Shown one piece after another: positions 33,587 to 42,375 of a stretch of DNA of 64,000 nucleotides. The DNA is from Burkholderiales bacterium (GTDB lineage Bacteria; Pseudomonadota; Gammaproteobacteria; Burkholderiales; Eutrophovitaceae), in the NCBI GenBank assembly GCA_035560005.1, contig DATMAN010000097.1:1-64000 (forward strand), read 5' to 3'. The translations under genes were made by a program, and so were the position numbers. Positions within the stretch are counted from its first letter, which is position 1, and the number at the start of each line of letters is the position of its first letter. The notes beneath the pieces were generated by a model. It saw nothing but the letters and a program-made list of their open reading frames with translations, did no database searches and had not been told where the DNA came from.

Positions 33587-34582
33587 TTGCACGCCGTGAC
33601 ATACAGGGTGGAGCGGGCGACAAAGGCGAGCCGGGTCGGCGCGATCGCCGCCGGCATCGGCCTGCTGGTTCTGATCTCGCTGCCGGGCTGGGGCGAATCG
33701 AGCTGGATGCGGGTCATCGTCGAGTTCGCCTGTCTGCTCACGCTCGCGCAAATGTGGAATCTGCTTGCCGGCTATGGCGGCGTGGTGTCGATCGGCCAGC
33801 AGGGCTTCTTCGGGCTCGGTGCTTACGCGCTGTTCGTGCTGGCCGACGATCTCGGCATCAACCCTTTCCTTTGCGTGCCGCTCGCGGGAGCCTTCGCCGC
33901 GCTCATGGCCGTGCCGACGGCAAAGATCGTGTTCCGCCTCTCGGGGGGGTATTTCGCGGTGGGAACCTGGGTGGTGGCTGAAGTGTATCGACTGTTGATC
34001 GCCAACGCGTCATGGCTTGGCGGCGGCTCGGGGAAAAGCCTCGCCGCGGTGCGGGAGTTCTCGAAGGCGCTGCGCGAGTCCACGACGTATTGGATCGCGC
34101 TCGCCGTGGCCGCGGGTTCGGTGGGGCTGGTCTATCTGCTGCTGCGTTCGCGCCACGGCCTCGCGCTGACTTCGATTCGCGACAGCGAGCGGGCTTCGGA
34201 AAGCCAGGGCATCGACGTCGCCGGTACCAAGTTCTGGGTGTACATCGCCTCCGCAGCCGGTTGTGGACTGGCAGGGGCGCTGTATTTTTTGAACATCGTG
34301 CGCATTTCGCCGGACGCGGCCTTCAACGTCGGCTGGACTGCCTACATCATCTTCATCGTGGTGATCGGCGGGATCGGTACGATCGAAGGGCCGATCCTGG
34401 GCACGCTGATCTTTTTTCTCCTGCGTGGCGCGCTCGCCGACTACGGCAGCGTGTACCTCATCGTTCTCGGGGTAGTGGCCGTCGTGGTGATGGTCAGGTT
34501 TCCGCGCGGGCTGTGGGGCTACGTGCAGGAGCGTTTCGATCTGCGCTTCTTCCCGGTGCAGAGACGGGTGAAGTTCGACTGA
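33587..34582 (+). CDS. livM: Liv-type ABC transporter permease (LivM)
   Basis: A 331-residue permease. LAQMWNLLAGYGGVVSIGQQGFFGLGAY is the LivM signature (abridged here, residues about 48-75), and LTSIRDSERASESQGID is the cytoplasmic loop. The start is a TTG with GAGG seven bases upstream; a GTG three codons later is equally possible. It ends 24 bases before the thiolase gene. Confidence 0.91.
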   Translation: MHAVTYRVERATKASRVGAIAAGIGLLVLISLPGWGESSWMRVIVEFACLLTLAQMWNLLAGYGGVVSIGQQGFFGLGAYALFVLADDLGINPFLCVPLAGAFAALMAVPTAKIVFRLSGGYFAVGTWVVAEVYRLLIANASWLGGGSGKSLAAVREFSKALRESTTYWIALAVAAGSVGLVYLLLRSRHGLALTSIRDSERASESQGIDVAGTKFWVYIASAAGCGLAGALYFLNIVRISPDAAFNVGWTAYIIFIVVIGGIGTIEGPILGTLIFFLLRGALADYGSVYLIVLGVVAVVVMVRFPRGLWGYVQERFDLRFFPVQRRVKFD

Positions 34583-34606
34583 CATTCGAGCAACGGAAGA
34601 AAACCG

Positions 34607-35809
34607 ATGAGCGATGTGTTCATTTGCGATGCGGTACGTACGCCCTTCGGGCGTTACGGAGGTGCGCTCTCCGGCGTGCGCACCGACGACCTGGCGGCAA
34701 TGCCAATCCGGGCCCTGATGGAGCGCAATGCGCGCGTGGATTGGAGCGCGCTGGACGACGTGGTCTACGGGTGTGCCAATCAGGCCGGCGAGGACAATCG
34801 CAACGTGGCCAGGATGGCGGCCCTGCTGGCCGGGCTGCCACTGGAAGTGCCGGGGATGACGGTGAACCGCCTGTGCGGCTCGAGCATGGAGGCGGTGGGC
34901 ACCGCAGCGCGTGCAATCCGCTGCGGGGAAGCGGAACTGATGATCGCGGGCGGGGTGGAGAGCATGTCGCGCGCGCCGTTCGTCATGCCCAAGGCCGAAA
35001 CCGCGTTCTCGCGCAGCAACGCGGTTTATGACACCACGATCGGCTGGCGTTTCGTCAACCCGGAAATGAAGAAACGCTACGGCGTGGACAGCATGCCGGA
35101 GACCGCCGAGAACGTGGCGGCCGAGTTCAAGATCTCGCGCGCCGATCAGGACGCATTCGCGCTGCGCAGCCAGCAGCGCTACGCCGCCGCACGCAAGGCC
35201 GGGTTCTTCGCTTCCGAGATCGTGCCCGTGACCATCCCCCAGAAGAAGGGCGATCCGGTGGTGGTGCGCGAGGACGAGCATCCGAGAGAAACGTCCCTCG
35301 AAGCGCTCGCAAGGCTCAAGGGCGTGGTCAAGGAGGACGGGACCGTCACCGCGGGCAATGCGTCGGGCGTGAACGACGGGGCCTGCGCGCTGCTGCTGGC
35401 CTCCGAGAGGGCGGCCAATGCCCACGGGTTGAAGCCGAAGGCCAGGGTCCTGGCCATGACCGCCGCGGGGGTCGCGCCGCGCATCATGGGCATCGGTCCC
35501 GCGCCGGCAGCAAGAAAGCTGCTCGAACGCACCGGCATCGCCTTGGAGGCAGTGGACGTGATCGAGCTGAACGAGGCCTTCGCCGCACAGGTGCTGGCGG
35601 TGCTTCGTCAACTGGGCATAGCCGACGACGCGCCGCGCGTCAACCCCAACGGCGGCGCGATCGCGATCGGTCATCCGCTGGGCGCGAGCGGCGCCCGGCT
35701 GATCGCCACCGCGACGTATCAGCTCGCGCGCACCGGCGGTCGCTACGCGCTGTGCACGATGTGCATCGGCGTCGGACAGGGGATCGCCGTGATGATCGAG
35801 CGGGTGTAA
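34607..35809 (+). CDS. pcaF: 3-oxoadipyl-CoA thiolase
   Basis: A 400-residue thiolase. The acyl-accepting Cys is in VNRLCGSSMEAV (about residue 90). NEAFAAQVLAVL, GGAIAIGHPLGASGARL (His) and CTMCIGVGQG (second Cys) complete the active site. ICDAVRTPFGRYGGALSGVR and SMPETAENVA are typical of PcaF/PaaJ. It cleaves 3-oxoadipyl-CoA to succinyl-CoA and acetyl-CoA, finishing the pathway. Confidence 0.91.
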   Translation: MSDVFICDAVRTPFGRYGGALSGVRTDDLAAMPIRALMERNARVDWSALDDVVYGCANQAGEDNRNVARMAALLAGLPLEVPGMTVNRLCGSSMEAVGTAARAIRCGEAELMIAGGVESMSRAPFVMPKAETAFSRSNAVYDTTIGWRFVNPEMKKRYGVDSMPETAENVAAEFKISRADQDAFALRSQQRYAAARKAGFFASEIVPVTIPQKKGDPVVVREDEHPRETSLEALARLKGVVKEDGTVTAGNASGVNDGACALLLASERAANAHGLKPKARVLAMTAAGVAPRIMGIGPAPAARKLLERTGIALEAVDVIELNEAFAAQVLAVLRQLGIADDAPRVNPNGGAIAIGHPLGASGARLIATATYQLARTGGRYALCTMCIGVGQGIAVMIERV

Positions 35810-35845
35810 GTGGTCAATCAACGTGTGACGCAAGGAGGAGAAATC

Positions 35846-37582
35846 ATGTCTCGAAAACAGAGGACCAAGAAGACAGCGGTCGAAGCGCGCCGCAAGTTCC
35901 TGAAGGTCGCCGGCGCCGGCGGCGCGGCCGCGGCGTTCGGTGTGGTGACGTTGTCCGGCCGGCAGGTACAGGCGGCCTCGTTCGACGGCGAATACGACAT
36001 CGTGGTCTGCGGTGGTGGCGGGGGAGGGCTGCCCTCCGCGCTGTTCTCCCGCTGGCTCGGCAACAAGGTGCTGGTGCTTGAAAAGGCCGGGACCCTCGGC
36101 GGTACGTCGTTCAAGGCGGCCTATTGGTACTGGGTGCCGAACAACATGGCCATGCGCAAGGCGGGAATGGAGGACTCCAAAACCGATTTTCTCAGGTACG
36201 TGGCACGATTGAGCGCTCCACAGACCTTCAATCCCGATGCGCCCCGTTACGGATTGTCGGAATGGGAATACTCGATGTGCGAAGCGATCTGGGACAGTGC
36301 CGCGGACGCCGCCGAGCTGCTGGCGGAGAAGGGTGCGCTGCCCTACCGGCATGTTGCGCCCGTGCCCGACTACTTCGCGGAAATGGGCTACAAGGGCAAT
36401 ACGGGGCGCGTGCTGTTTCCGAAAGACGGCTCGGCTTCGATGTCCGACGGCGGACGCGTGGCTACGCGCACGCTCAGCGCGGCCTGCCGGCGTGACGGTG
36501 TGGACATCAAGACCGGTCATCGCGTGCAGCGCGTGATCCGCAACGACAAGGGCGAGGTCATCGGCGTCGAGGCGGGCGTCGAGGGCGGTGGCGTATTTCG
36601 GGCGCGCGCCCGCAAGGCCGTCATCTTTGCCACTGGCGGCTTCACCCACGATCCGGAGCTGCGCAAGAACTTCCTGAGCATCCCCGTCTACGGCGGTTGC
36701 GCCGCAATGACCAATGAAGGGGATTTCGTGCGGATCTCGAGCACGCTCGGCGTGCAGCTGCGCAACATGAACTACGCCTGGATGTGCCCGATCTCGCTCG
36801 ACAAGGCGATCGCGCGCGACCCATCCCTCAGCGGCATGTTCTCGGTTGCGGGCGATTCGATGATCTTCGTCGACAAGCGCGGCAGGCGCGTTGTCAATGA
36901 AAAGCTGCAGTACAACGAGCTGGCCCAGAAATTCTTCGAATGGGACGGAGCCAAAGCGGAATTTCCCTACTTGGTCCTGATCTCCATCTGGGATCAGCGC
37001 TCACAGGACCACTCCGCCAGTCCGGAATACGGGCGGCTGATCGTGCCGCCGGGCACCGACGACCGCCACGTGATCAAGGGCAACACGCTCGAGGAGCTGA
37101 GCGCCGGAATCGATGCGCGAATGCAAAGGTATGCCCCGTACATCGGCGGCATGCGCATCAGCGCGGATTTCGTGTCCAACCTGAAAGCGAGCATCGCGCG
37201 CTTCAACGAGTTCGCCAGGACCGGCAAGGATCTCGACTTCGGGCGGGGCGACCGGCCGGTCGAGCAGCTGTTCAATGGCCCGGTCAAGGAAGAGCCGGGT
37301 CGCAAGAATCCCACGATGTGGCCGATCAGCGATCAGGGACCGTATTACGCGGCGCTGTGCACGGGCGGCACCCTGGACACCAAGGGTGGACCGAAAACCA
37401 ATGCCAATGGGCAGGTGCTCGATGTCAACGACAAACCCATTCCCGGCTTGTATGGCGTGGGTAACTGCGTGGCATCGGCATCGGGCCGCGCCTACTGGGC
37501 GGGGGGCGCGACGCTGGGACCGATCATTGCCTTCGCCTACCGCGCCGCCAGCACCGCGAACAAGGAACCGCTCAAGGTCTGA
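35846..37582 (+). CDS. Tat-exported FAD-dependent oxidoreductase (fumarate reductase/3-ketosteroid dehydrogenase-like)
   Basis: A 578-residue flavoprotein. The start has AAGGAGGAG five bases upstream. The leader is long and basic (ARRKFLKVAGAGGAAAAFG), a Tat-like signal. The FAD-binding motif YDIVVCGGGGGGLPSALFS and VLVLEKAGTLGGTS follow, with VIFATGGFTHDPEL in the middle. GLYGVGNCVASASGRAYWAGGATLGPIIAFAYRAA closes the FAD domain (residues about 530-565). The family includes flavocytochrome-type reductases and delta-1 dehydrogenases. A c-type cytochrome gene follows, suggesting electron transfer to or from a periplasmic carrier. The substrate is unknown; an alkyl side chain or cyclohexenone-type compound related to the aromatic pathway is conceivable. 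Confidence 0.8.
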   Translation: MSRKQRTKKTAVEARRKFLKVAGAGGAAAAFGVVTLSGRQVQAASFDGEYDIVVCGGGGGGLPSALFSRWLGNKVLVLEKAGTLGGTSFKAAYWYWVPNNMAMRKAGMEDSKTDFLRYVARLSAPQTFNPDAPRYGLSEWEYSMCEAIWDSAADAAELLAEKGALPYRHVAPVPDYFAEMGYKGNTGRVLFPKDGSASMSDGGRVATRTLSAACRRDGVDIKTGHRVQRVIRNDKGEVIGVEAGVEGGGVFRARARKAVIFATGGFTHDPELRKNFLSIPVYGGCAAMTNEGDFVRISSTLGVQLRNMNYAWMCPISLDKAIARDPSLSGMFSVAGDSMIFVDKRGRRVVNEKLQYNELAQKFFEWDGAKAEFPYLVLISIWDQRSQDHSASPEYGRLIVPPGTDDRHVIKGNTLEELSAGIDARMQRYAPYIGGMRISADFVSNLKASIARFNEFARTGKDLDFGRGDRPVEQLFNGPVKEEPGRKNPTMWPISDQGPYYAALCTGGTLDTKGGPKTNANGQVLDVNDKPIPGLYGVGNCVASASGRAYWAGGATLGPIIAFAYRAASTANKEPLKV

Positions 37583-37598
37583 CAGGGCGGAAATCCGG

Positions 37599-37624
37599 AG
37601 GCGCGGGCGAATGCCCGCGCCTTT
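37599..37624 (+). terminator. Strong stem-loop after the FAD enzyme gene
   Basis: A perfect 10-bp stem AGGCGCGGGC/GCCCGCGCCT with loop GAAT lies 17 bases after the stop, followed by TTAG. The T-tract is very short, but stem stability suggests termination or 3'-end protection between the flavoprotein and cytochrome genes. Confidence 0.6.
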
Positions 37625-37668
37625 AGTGGGGCGTGGCGACACCATCAACGCAGGGAACGAAAGGCACT

Positions 37669-38070
37669 ATGTTTATGAGGTACAAGTCTGTGCGATGCGC
37701 TGGAGTGGCCGCGACGCTGGTTTGCAGCGTCACCCTCGGCACACCTTCGTTTTCCGCCGAAGATCTGGCTGCGGGACGCGATCTGGCGATCAGCCACTGC
37801 AGCCAGTGCCACACATTCGGCAAGGGAGAGCCCCACGGGCAGGGGCCCAGTTTGTTCGGGTTGATCGGGCGTGAGGCTGCGGCGATACCGGGATATCGGT
37901 TTTCGGAGGGCTATGTGGCAGCGATGAAGGGCAAAGTGTGGGACGCCGCCTTGCTCGACCTCTGGCTCGCGGACACCCTGGCGCTCGCGCCGGGCACCCA
38001 GATGATTTACTGGCAGGACGATCCGGAAAAGCGCCATGCGATGATTCGCTATCTCGAATCGCTTCGCTGA
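37669..38070 (+). CDS. Periplasmic class I cytochrome c
   Basis: A 133-residue protein. A signal peptide (RYKSVRCAGVAATLVCSVTLG) precedes a single heme-binding CSQCH, with GPSLFGLIGREAAAIPGYRFSEGY and the axial Met region PGTQMIYW towards the C-terminus, a cytochrome c552/c-Y-like architecture. The ATG at MFMRYKS has AAAGG upstream; an ATG two codons later is equally good. It presumably accepts electrons from the preceding exported flavoprotein or from a neighbouring periplasmic oxidase. Confidence 0.85.
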   Translation: MFMRYKSVRCAGVAATLVCSVTLGTPSFSAEDLAAGRDLAISHCSQCHTFGKGEPHGQGPSLFGLIGREAAAIPGYRFSEGYVAAMKGKVWDAALLDLWLADTLALAPGTQMIYWQDDPEKRHAMIRYLESLR

Positions 38071-38082
38071 GGGGGTGCGTCG

Positions 38083-38667
38083 ATGAGCCCGCGCGCTCTG
38101 GATATCATCCGAACCGAACACCGCTCGCTGGCGGCGGTGCTGCACGCACTGCAGTATCTGGCGCGCGGCATCGAGGAGCACGGCGCCGCCCCGGACTACG
38201 CCCTCCTGCGCTTGATGGTGGACTACATCGAGTCCTTCCATCAGCGCTTTCATCACCCCAAGGAAGACGAGCATCTGTTCAAGGCCATCCGCAGCCGAAC
38301 GCACGACGGCGATACGCTTCTGGCGGAGCTCGAAGCCCAGCACGCGGAGGGCGACGGCTGGCTGCAGAACCTGCGCGAGGCGGTGAACCAGTTGCAGGCC
38401 TCGGGAGGCCGGGCCACCGCGGAGTTCGCACGTGCCGTCGACGTGTACGCCGACTTCCATTGGAGGCACATGCGCCGGGAGGAGGACGAAGTCATGCCGC
38501 TGGCCGAACGCGTGCTGAGTGCCGCGGACTGGACGCAGATCGACGCCGCATTCACCAGCAACGACGATCCGATGTTCGGAGCCGCGCCGCAGGAAAAGTA
38601 CGCGGCACTGTTCAAACTGATCCTCAGCCAGGCGCCACCGCCGGTGGGTTATGGCGGCAAGGGCTGA
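38083..38667 (+). CDS. Hemerythrin HHE-domain protein
   Basis: A 194-residue four-helix protein with the metal-ligand pattern: IIRTEHRSLAAVLHALQYL (H), FHQRFHHPKEDEHLFKAI (H...HxxxE), ELEAQHAEGDGW (H) and DFHWRHMRREEDEVMPLAER (HxxxE). These HHE proteins bind a di-iron centre and handle O2, NO or iron stress. It starts 12 bases after the cytochrome gene, so the two are likely co-transcribed. Confidence 0.87.
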   Translation: MSPRALDIIRTEHRSLAAVLHALQYLARGIEEHGAAPDYALLRLMVDYIESFHQRFHHPKEDEHLFKAIRSRTHDGDTLLAELEAQHAEGDGWLQNLREAVNQLQASGGRATAEFARAVDVYADFHWRHMRREEDEVMPLAERVLSAADWTQIDAAFTSNDDPMFGAAPQEKYAALFKLILSQAPPPVGYGGKG

Positions 38668-38687
38668 CGCGACGTCAGTGAAGGTCG

Positions 38688-38876
38688 AGACACGAAATAT
38701 CACCACGAAGCACCAAGGCACAAAGGAGCACGAAGAAATCTTGTTCGGGTGTTCCGGTGGCGTAACGGCCTCCAAAGTCCTGCCGATACAGATGAACCGC
38801 ATCGGAAAGACACGACGTTCAAGTTCTCTTTTCGTTTGTGCCGTGGTGTCTTCGTGGTGAATTCTTGTGGTTGATT
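38688..38876. repeat. Dispersed inverted repeat, copy 4
   Basis: CACCACGAAGCACCAAGGCA and CAAAGGAGCACGAAG face CTTTTCGTTTGTGCC and GTGGTGTCTTCGTGGTG across about 110 bases, filling the gap between the hemerythrin and intradiol dioxygenase genes. The outer arms (CACCACGAAG/CTTCGTGGTG) pair perfectly. Confidence 0.82.
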
Positions 38877-38887
38877 GGGAGTGATCA

Positions 38888-39745
38888 ATGAGCGACATGA
38901 CCGAAGCCAATCTCACCGATGCCGTGCTCGCCAGGCTCGAAGGGGCGGGCGATGCGCGCTTCAAGCAGATCATGACGAGCCTCATCAGGCATCTGCACGC
39001 CTTCGTGCGCGAAGTCGAGCTGACCGAAGCGGAGTGGGTCGCCGGCATCCAGTTCCTCACGGCCACCGGGCAGAAGTGCGACGACAAGCGTCAGGAGTAC
39101 ATCCTGCTCTCGGACACACTGGGCGTATCGATGCTGGTGGATGCGATCAATCATCGCAAACCCGGCGGCGCCACGGAATCCACTGTGCTGGGCCCGTTCT
39201 ATGTCCCGGGTGCCCCGGAGATGCCGCTGGGTGCCGACATCGCACGGGGCGTGGAAGGCGAGCCGACCTATTTTTCCGGCTGCGTGCGCAGTCCCGACGG
39301 AAGGCCGATCGCCGGCGCGATGCTGGACATCTGGTCGACCGACGGCGAGGGATGGTACGACGTGCAGAAACCCGGCGCGGCGCTGCGCGCGCGGGCCCGC
39401 ATCCGGAGCGATCCGCAGGGGCGGTATGCGTTCTGGACCGTCAAGCCGGTGAGCTATCCCATTCCGACCGACGGCCCGGTGGGCAGGATGCTGCTGAAGA
39501 TGGGGCGCCATCCCTACCGGCCGGCGCACACGCACATGATCGTGTCCGCACCCGGCTACGAGCCGGTGACCACGCATGTGTTTGTCGAAGGCGACCCCTA
39601 TCTGCAATCCGACGCCGTGTTCGCGGTGAAGGAGTCGCTCGTCGTACCTTTCGTGCGGCATGAGCCCGGCGTGGCGCCGGACGGCAGGCGCATGGACAGG
39701 ACCTATTACACGGTGAGCTACGACTTCGGCCTCGCGCCGGTCTAA
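38888..39745 (+). CDS. Intradiol ring-cleavage dioxygenase (hydroxyquinol 1,2-dioxygenase-like)
   Basis: A 285-residue Fe(III) dioxygenase. The N-terminal helical dimerisation domain (about residues 1-95, with ELTEAEWVAGIQFLTATGQ) is followed by the catalytic barrel. The Tyr and His ligands are in STVLGPFYVPGAP and RHPYRPAHTHMIVSAPGYE. Length and N-terminal domain fit catechol/hydroxyquinol 1,2-dioxygenases. With maleylacetate reductase nearby, cleavage of hydroxyquinol (1,2,4-trihydroxybenzene) to maleylacetate is the best fit; catechol is the alternative, but no muconate cycloisomerase is present. Confidence 0.88.
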   Translation: MSDMTEANLTDAVLARLEGAGDARFKQIMTSLIRHLHAFVREVELTEAEWVAGIQFLTATGQKCDDKRQEYILLSDTLGVSMLVDAINHRKPGGATESTVLGPFYVPGAPEMPLGADIARGVEGEPTYFSGCVRSPDGRPIAGAMLDIWSTDGEGWYDVQKPGAALRARARIRSDPQGRYAFWTVKPVSYPIPTDGPVGRMLLKMGRHPYRPAHTHMIVSAPGYEPVTTHVFVEGDPYLQSDAVFAVKESLVVPFVRHEPGVAPDGRRMDRTYYTVSYDFGLAPV

Positions 39746-39791
39746 TGATGGAAGACAGGATCCGATCCGGGCTTATTCTTAGTCCAGTCCG

Positions 39792-40157
39792 ATGAACGAT
39801 TGGCGCGAAGCGGCCCATGCGCCCGCAACAGGCACGCCGCTATGCCGTCTGGAAGAGGTGCCCGACGGCGGTGGCCACGAGGTCAGCTTCGGAGGAGGGC
39901 CGGAGCCCTTCCGCATCCTGCTGCTGCGGCTCGGCGAAGATGTGTTCGCCTATCACAATCGCTGCCCGCACTTCTCGCTGCCGCTGAACTACGAGCCGCA
40001 GGTGTTTCATGTCTACGACCGCGAATACCTGATGTGCGCCCACCACACGGCGTTGTTCAAGGTCGCGAGCGGGGAGTGCTTCGACGGCCCGTGCGCCGGT
40101 CAGCGGCTGACCGCCATTCCGGTGCGTATCGAGGAAGGAATGGTCAGCGTCGCCTGA
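39792..40157 (+). CDS. Rieske-type [2Fe-2S] ferredoxin
   Basis: A 121-residue soluble Rieske protein without a signal peptide. The cluster ligands are CPH in NRCPHFSLPLN and C-x-x-H in LMCAHHTALF, an unusually long 33-residue separation with a tyrosine-rich insert. Such ferredoxins donate electrons to ring-hydroxylating oxygenases or other mono- or dioxygenases. No terminal oxygenase gene is adjacent, so its partner may be encoded elsewhere; an accessory role for reactivating the intradiol dioxygenase is speculative. Confidence 0.84.
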   Translation: MNDWREAAHAPATGTPLCRLEEVPDGGGHEVSFGGGPEPFRILLLRLGEDVFAYHNRCPHFSLPLNYEPQVFHVYDREYLMCAHHTALFKVASGECFDGPCAGQRLTAIPVRIEEGMVSVA

Positions 40158-40304
40158 CTTCAACCTGAAGAAGCTCCTCTGCCTCGTCGCCTGGCTTTGC
40201 AGCAGGCGCCTCGGCATCCGCTCCGTCTTATGGCTTCGGCACACTCGCTGCGCGAATGTGAGTCTCCACCCAAAGAAGGCGCGGATGCTCGTAATTCTGA
40301 GGAA

Positions 40305-40811
40305 TCAATTCTCCAAGAGACTTCTGAGCATCCACGCCGTCTTTTCATGGACCTGCATGCGCTGGGTGAGCAGATCGGCGGTGGGTTCGTCGGAGGCCTT
40401 TTCCACGATCGGGAAGATCTCGCGCGCGGTGCGAACGACTGCCTCCTGGCCCTTGACCAGCGTGCGGATCATTTCCTCCGCCGAGGGCACGCCTTCGACT
40501 TCCTTGATCGAGCTGAGCTTCGAGTAGGCGGCATACGAACCCGGCGCGGGGAAACCCAACGCACGGATCCGCTCCGCGATCAGGTCGACCGCCGCCGCCA
40601 GCTCGGTGTACTGCTGCTCGAACATCAGGTGCAGCGTGTTGAACATCGGGCCGGTGACGTTCCAGTGGAAGTTGTGCGTCTGCAGGTAAAGCGTGTAGGT
40701 GTCGGCCAGCAGCTTGGACAGACCCTGCGCGATCTGCGCGCGGTCCTTCTCGCCGATACCGATGTCGATGTTCTGCGAAACACCGCGCGAAGCATTTGCC
40801 TTGGTGTCCAT
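40305..40811 (-). CDS. dps: Dps-family DNA-binding ferritin-like protein
   Basis: A 168-residue protein with the Dps ferroxidase ligands: [29 protein letters not shown] (His, Asp/Glu) spread over the first helices. The lysine-poor N-terminus suggests limited DNA binding. It stores iron and detoxifies peroxide in dodecamers. A monocistronic unit with AAGGAGA upstream of the ATG. The 147-base gap on its 3' side holds nothing recognisable. Confidence 0.93.
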   Translation of the reverse strand: MDTKANASRGVSQNIDIGIGEKDRAQIAQGLSKLLADTYTLYLQTHNFHWNVTGPMFNTLHLMFEQQYTELAAAVDLIAERIRALGFPAPGSYAAYSKLSSIKEVEGVPSAEEMIRTLVKGQEAVVRTAREIFPIVEKASDEPTADLLTQRMQVHEKTAWMLRSLLEN

Positions 40812-40845
40812 TCTCGGTTCTCCTTTCTTCGAGACATCTACGGAT

Positions 40846-41769
40846 TCAATCCAGTACCGTGTCCAGAATCATCATCAATACGAAGCCACAGATCAAGCCG
40901 ATGGAGGACTCGCGCTCGTGGCCCATGCGGTGCGACTCCGGAATGACCTCGTGGCTGACGACGAAGATCATCGCGCCGGCGGCGAATCCAAGCCCCCAGG
41001 GCAGGATCGCTTCCGAGGCGCCGAGCATGCCCGCGCCGAGCGCACCGCCGAGCGGTTCCAGCACTCCGGTGGCGGCCGCCGCCGCCGCGGCGAACGGGGC
41101 CGGGTAACCGACGCTGGCCAGCGCAAGCGCCACCACGAGCCCTTCCGGAATGTTCTGTGCCGCGATGCCGAGCGCGAGCGCGACCCCGTTGGCAACGTTG
41201 CCGCCGCCGAACCCCACCCCGACGGCCAGGCCCTCGGGAAAGTTATGCAGCGCGACAGCCGCTACGAACAGCCAGATGCGCTTGAGTTCCGTCGCCCTCG
41301 CCCTTTCTGCACCTTTCAGGAAGTGTTCGTGCGGCAAGAAGCGGTCGAGCAGGAGCATCGCCAGTGCGCCGAGCAGGATACCGCCCGCCACCAAGCCGAC
41401 GCCCGCACCGCGGCTTCCGGCCAGCTCCGTTCCGGCCTCGATGCCGGGCAGGATCAGGGAAAAGGCCGAGGCAGCGAGCATCACGCCGGCGCCGAACCCG
41501 AGCATCGTGTCCTGCGCGCGGCTCGACACCCGGCGTACCAACAGCACCGGAACCGCGCCCAGCGCAGTGGTCGCGGCCGTCACCGCTGTGGCGACCAGCG
41601 CCGGCACGAGCGCCGGATTCGCGGCAATCCAGCGCAGCAGCGCCGAGATCGCCTCGGCAGTCAGCGCGACGAGTCCAGCCGCCAGGATCAGGAAGCCCGC
41701 GATGCGCCGCGCACCCGGCGTCGGCCGCCCGGCGAGCCGGCGTCCCGCGTGGATCAAGGCTGCAGTCAT
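40846..41769 (-). CDS. ZIP-family divalent metal transporter
   Basis: A 307-residue membrane protein with eight predicted helices. The metal-binding helix motifs are [22 protein letters not shown] and [19 protein letters not shown], followed by [17 protein letters not shown]. An acidic/His-containing loop (DRFLPHEHF) lies between helices 3 and 4. The start with GGAGG upstream removes 34 residues of an over-long frame. Zinc or iron uptake is the usual role; its position next to dps favours iron homeostasis only weakly. Confidence 0.88.
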   Translation of the reverse strand: MTAALIHAGRRLAGRPTPGARRIAGFLILAAGLVALTAEAISALLRWIAANPALVPALVATAVTAATTALGAVPVLLVRRVSSRAQDTMLGFGAGVMLAASAFSLILPGIEAGTELAGSRGAGVGLVAGGILLGALAMLLLDRFLPHEHFLKGAERARATELKRIWLFVAAVALHNFPEGLAVGVGFGGGNVANGVALALGIAAQNIPEGLVVALALASVGYPAPFAAAAAAATGVLEPLGGALGAGMLGASEAILPWGLGFAAGAMIFVVSHEVIPESHRMGHERESSIGLICGFVLMMILDTVLD

Positions 41770-42009
41770 GTGCGGTCCTCCATTCGGCCCGACCTGTGCC
41801 GGGCCACGCGGACAAGATAGGGGCGCAAGCCCAATCGATCCAATGAGAAAAATCTGACATACCGATCGCAATCGGCGATCAAAGGCCCACGTTGCTCGCC
41901 GAGTCCGTGCGCGGCCCGAAGCGGCTGCGGGAGATGCGGAGGCGGCCCAGGGCCGAGCGGGATTCAGCGCCGGCGCTGTGCGGCGAAGTCCGCCGGGCGG
42001 CAGACCGCG

Positions 42010-42375
42010 TCAGTCGTAGCGGATGTATCGGTAGCGCTCGTCTTCGTTCGGCGTGCCTTCGAGCGGTCCGCCTTCCTGGCCGGGCTGCCACTGGATCACT
42101 TCCTCGATCTTCGTGGCCAGCGCGAAGTCCTTGTCGGTCACGCCTTTGGCACTGTGCGTGGACAGTTTCACGACGACGGAGGAGTAGGACACCTCGAGGT
42201 CCGGATGGTGCCAAGCCGCCTCGGCCAGATGACCGATGGCGTTGACCACCATCAACGTTGCCTTCCAGCCGGCCGTGTGAAATCTTCTGCAGATGCAGCC
42301 TTCGGCGTGCGTCCAGTGCCGCAGGCTGCCCGTGAGGCGTTGCCTGATTTCCTGTTCGCCGTAAACCCTTTCCAT
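42010..42375 (-). CDS. phhB: 4a-hydroxytetrahydrobiopterin dehydratase
   Basis: A 121-residue pterin-4a-carbinolamine dehydratase. The active-site motif reads HLAEAAWHHPDLEVSYSSV, with KGVTDKDFALATKIEE downstream, both hallmark segments. It recycles the pterin cofactor of aromatic amino-acid hydroxylases; a phenylalanine hydroxylase gene is not adjacent. A C-terminal extension of about 20 residues (GGPLEGTPNEDERYRYIRYD) exceeds the usual length. AGGG precedes the ATG. Confidence 0.9.
   Translation of the reverse strand: MERVYGEQEIRQRLTGSLRHWTHAEGCICRRFHTAGWKATLMVVNAIGHLAEAAWHHPDLEVSYSSVVVKLSTHSAKGVTDKDFALATKIEEVIQWQPGQEGGPLEGTPNEDERYRYIRYD

Noticed and set aside
21011..38876. CRISPR array explanation for the repeated CACCAAGG-like words
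   Set aside because: Copies are dispersed, imperfect, inverted and lack regular spacers or cas genes.
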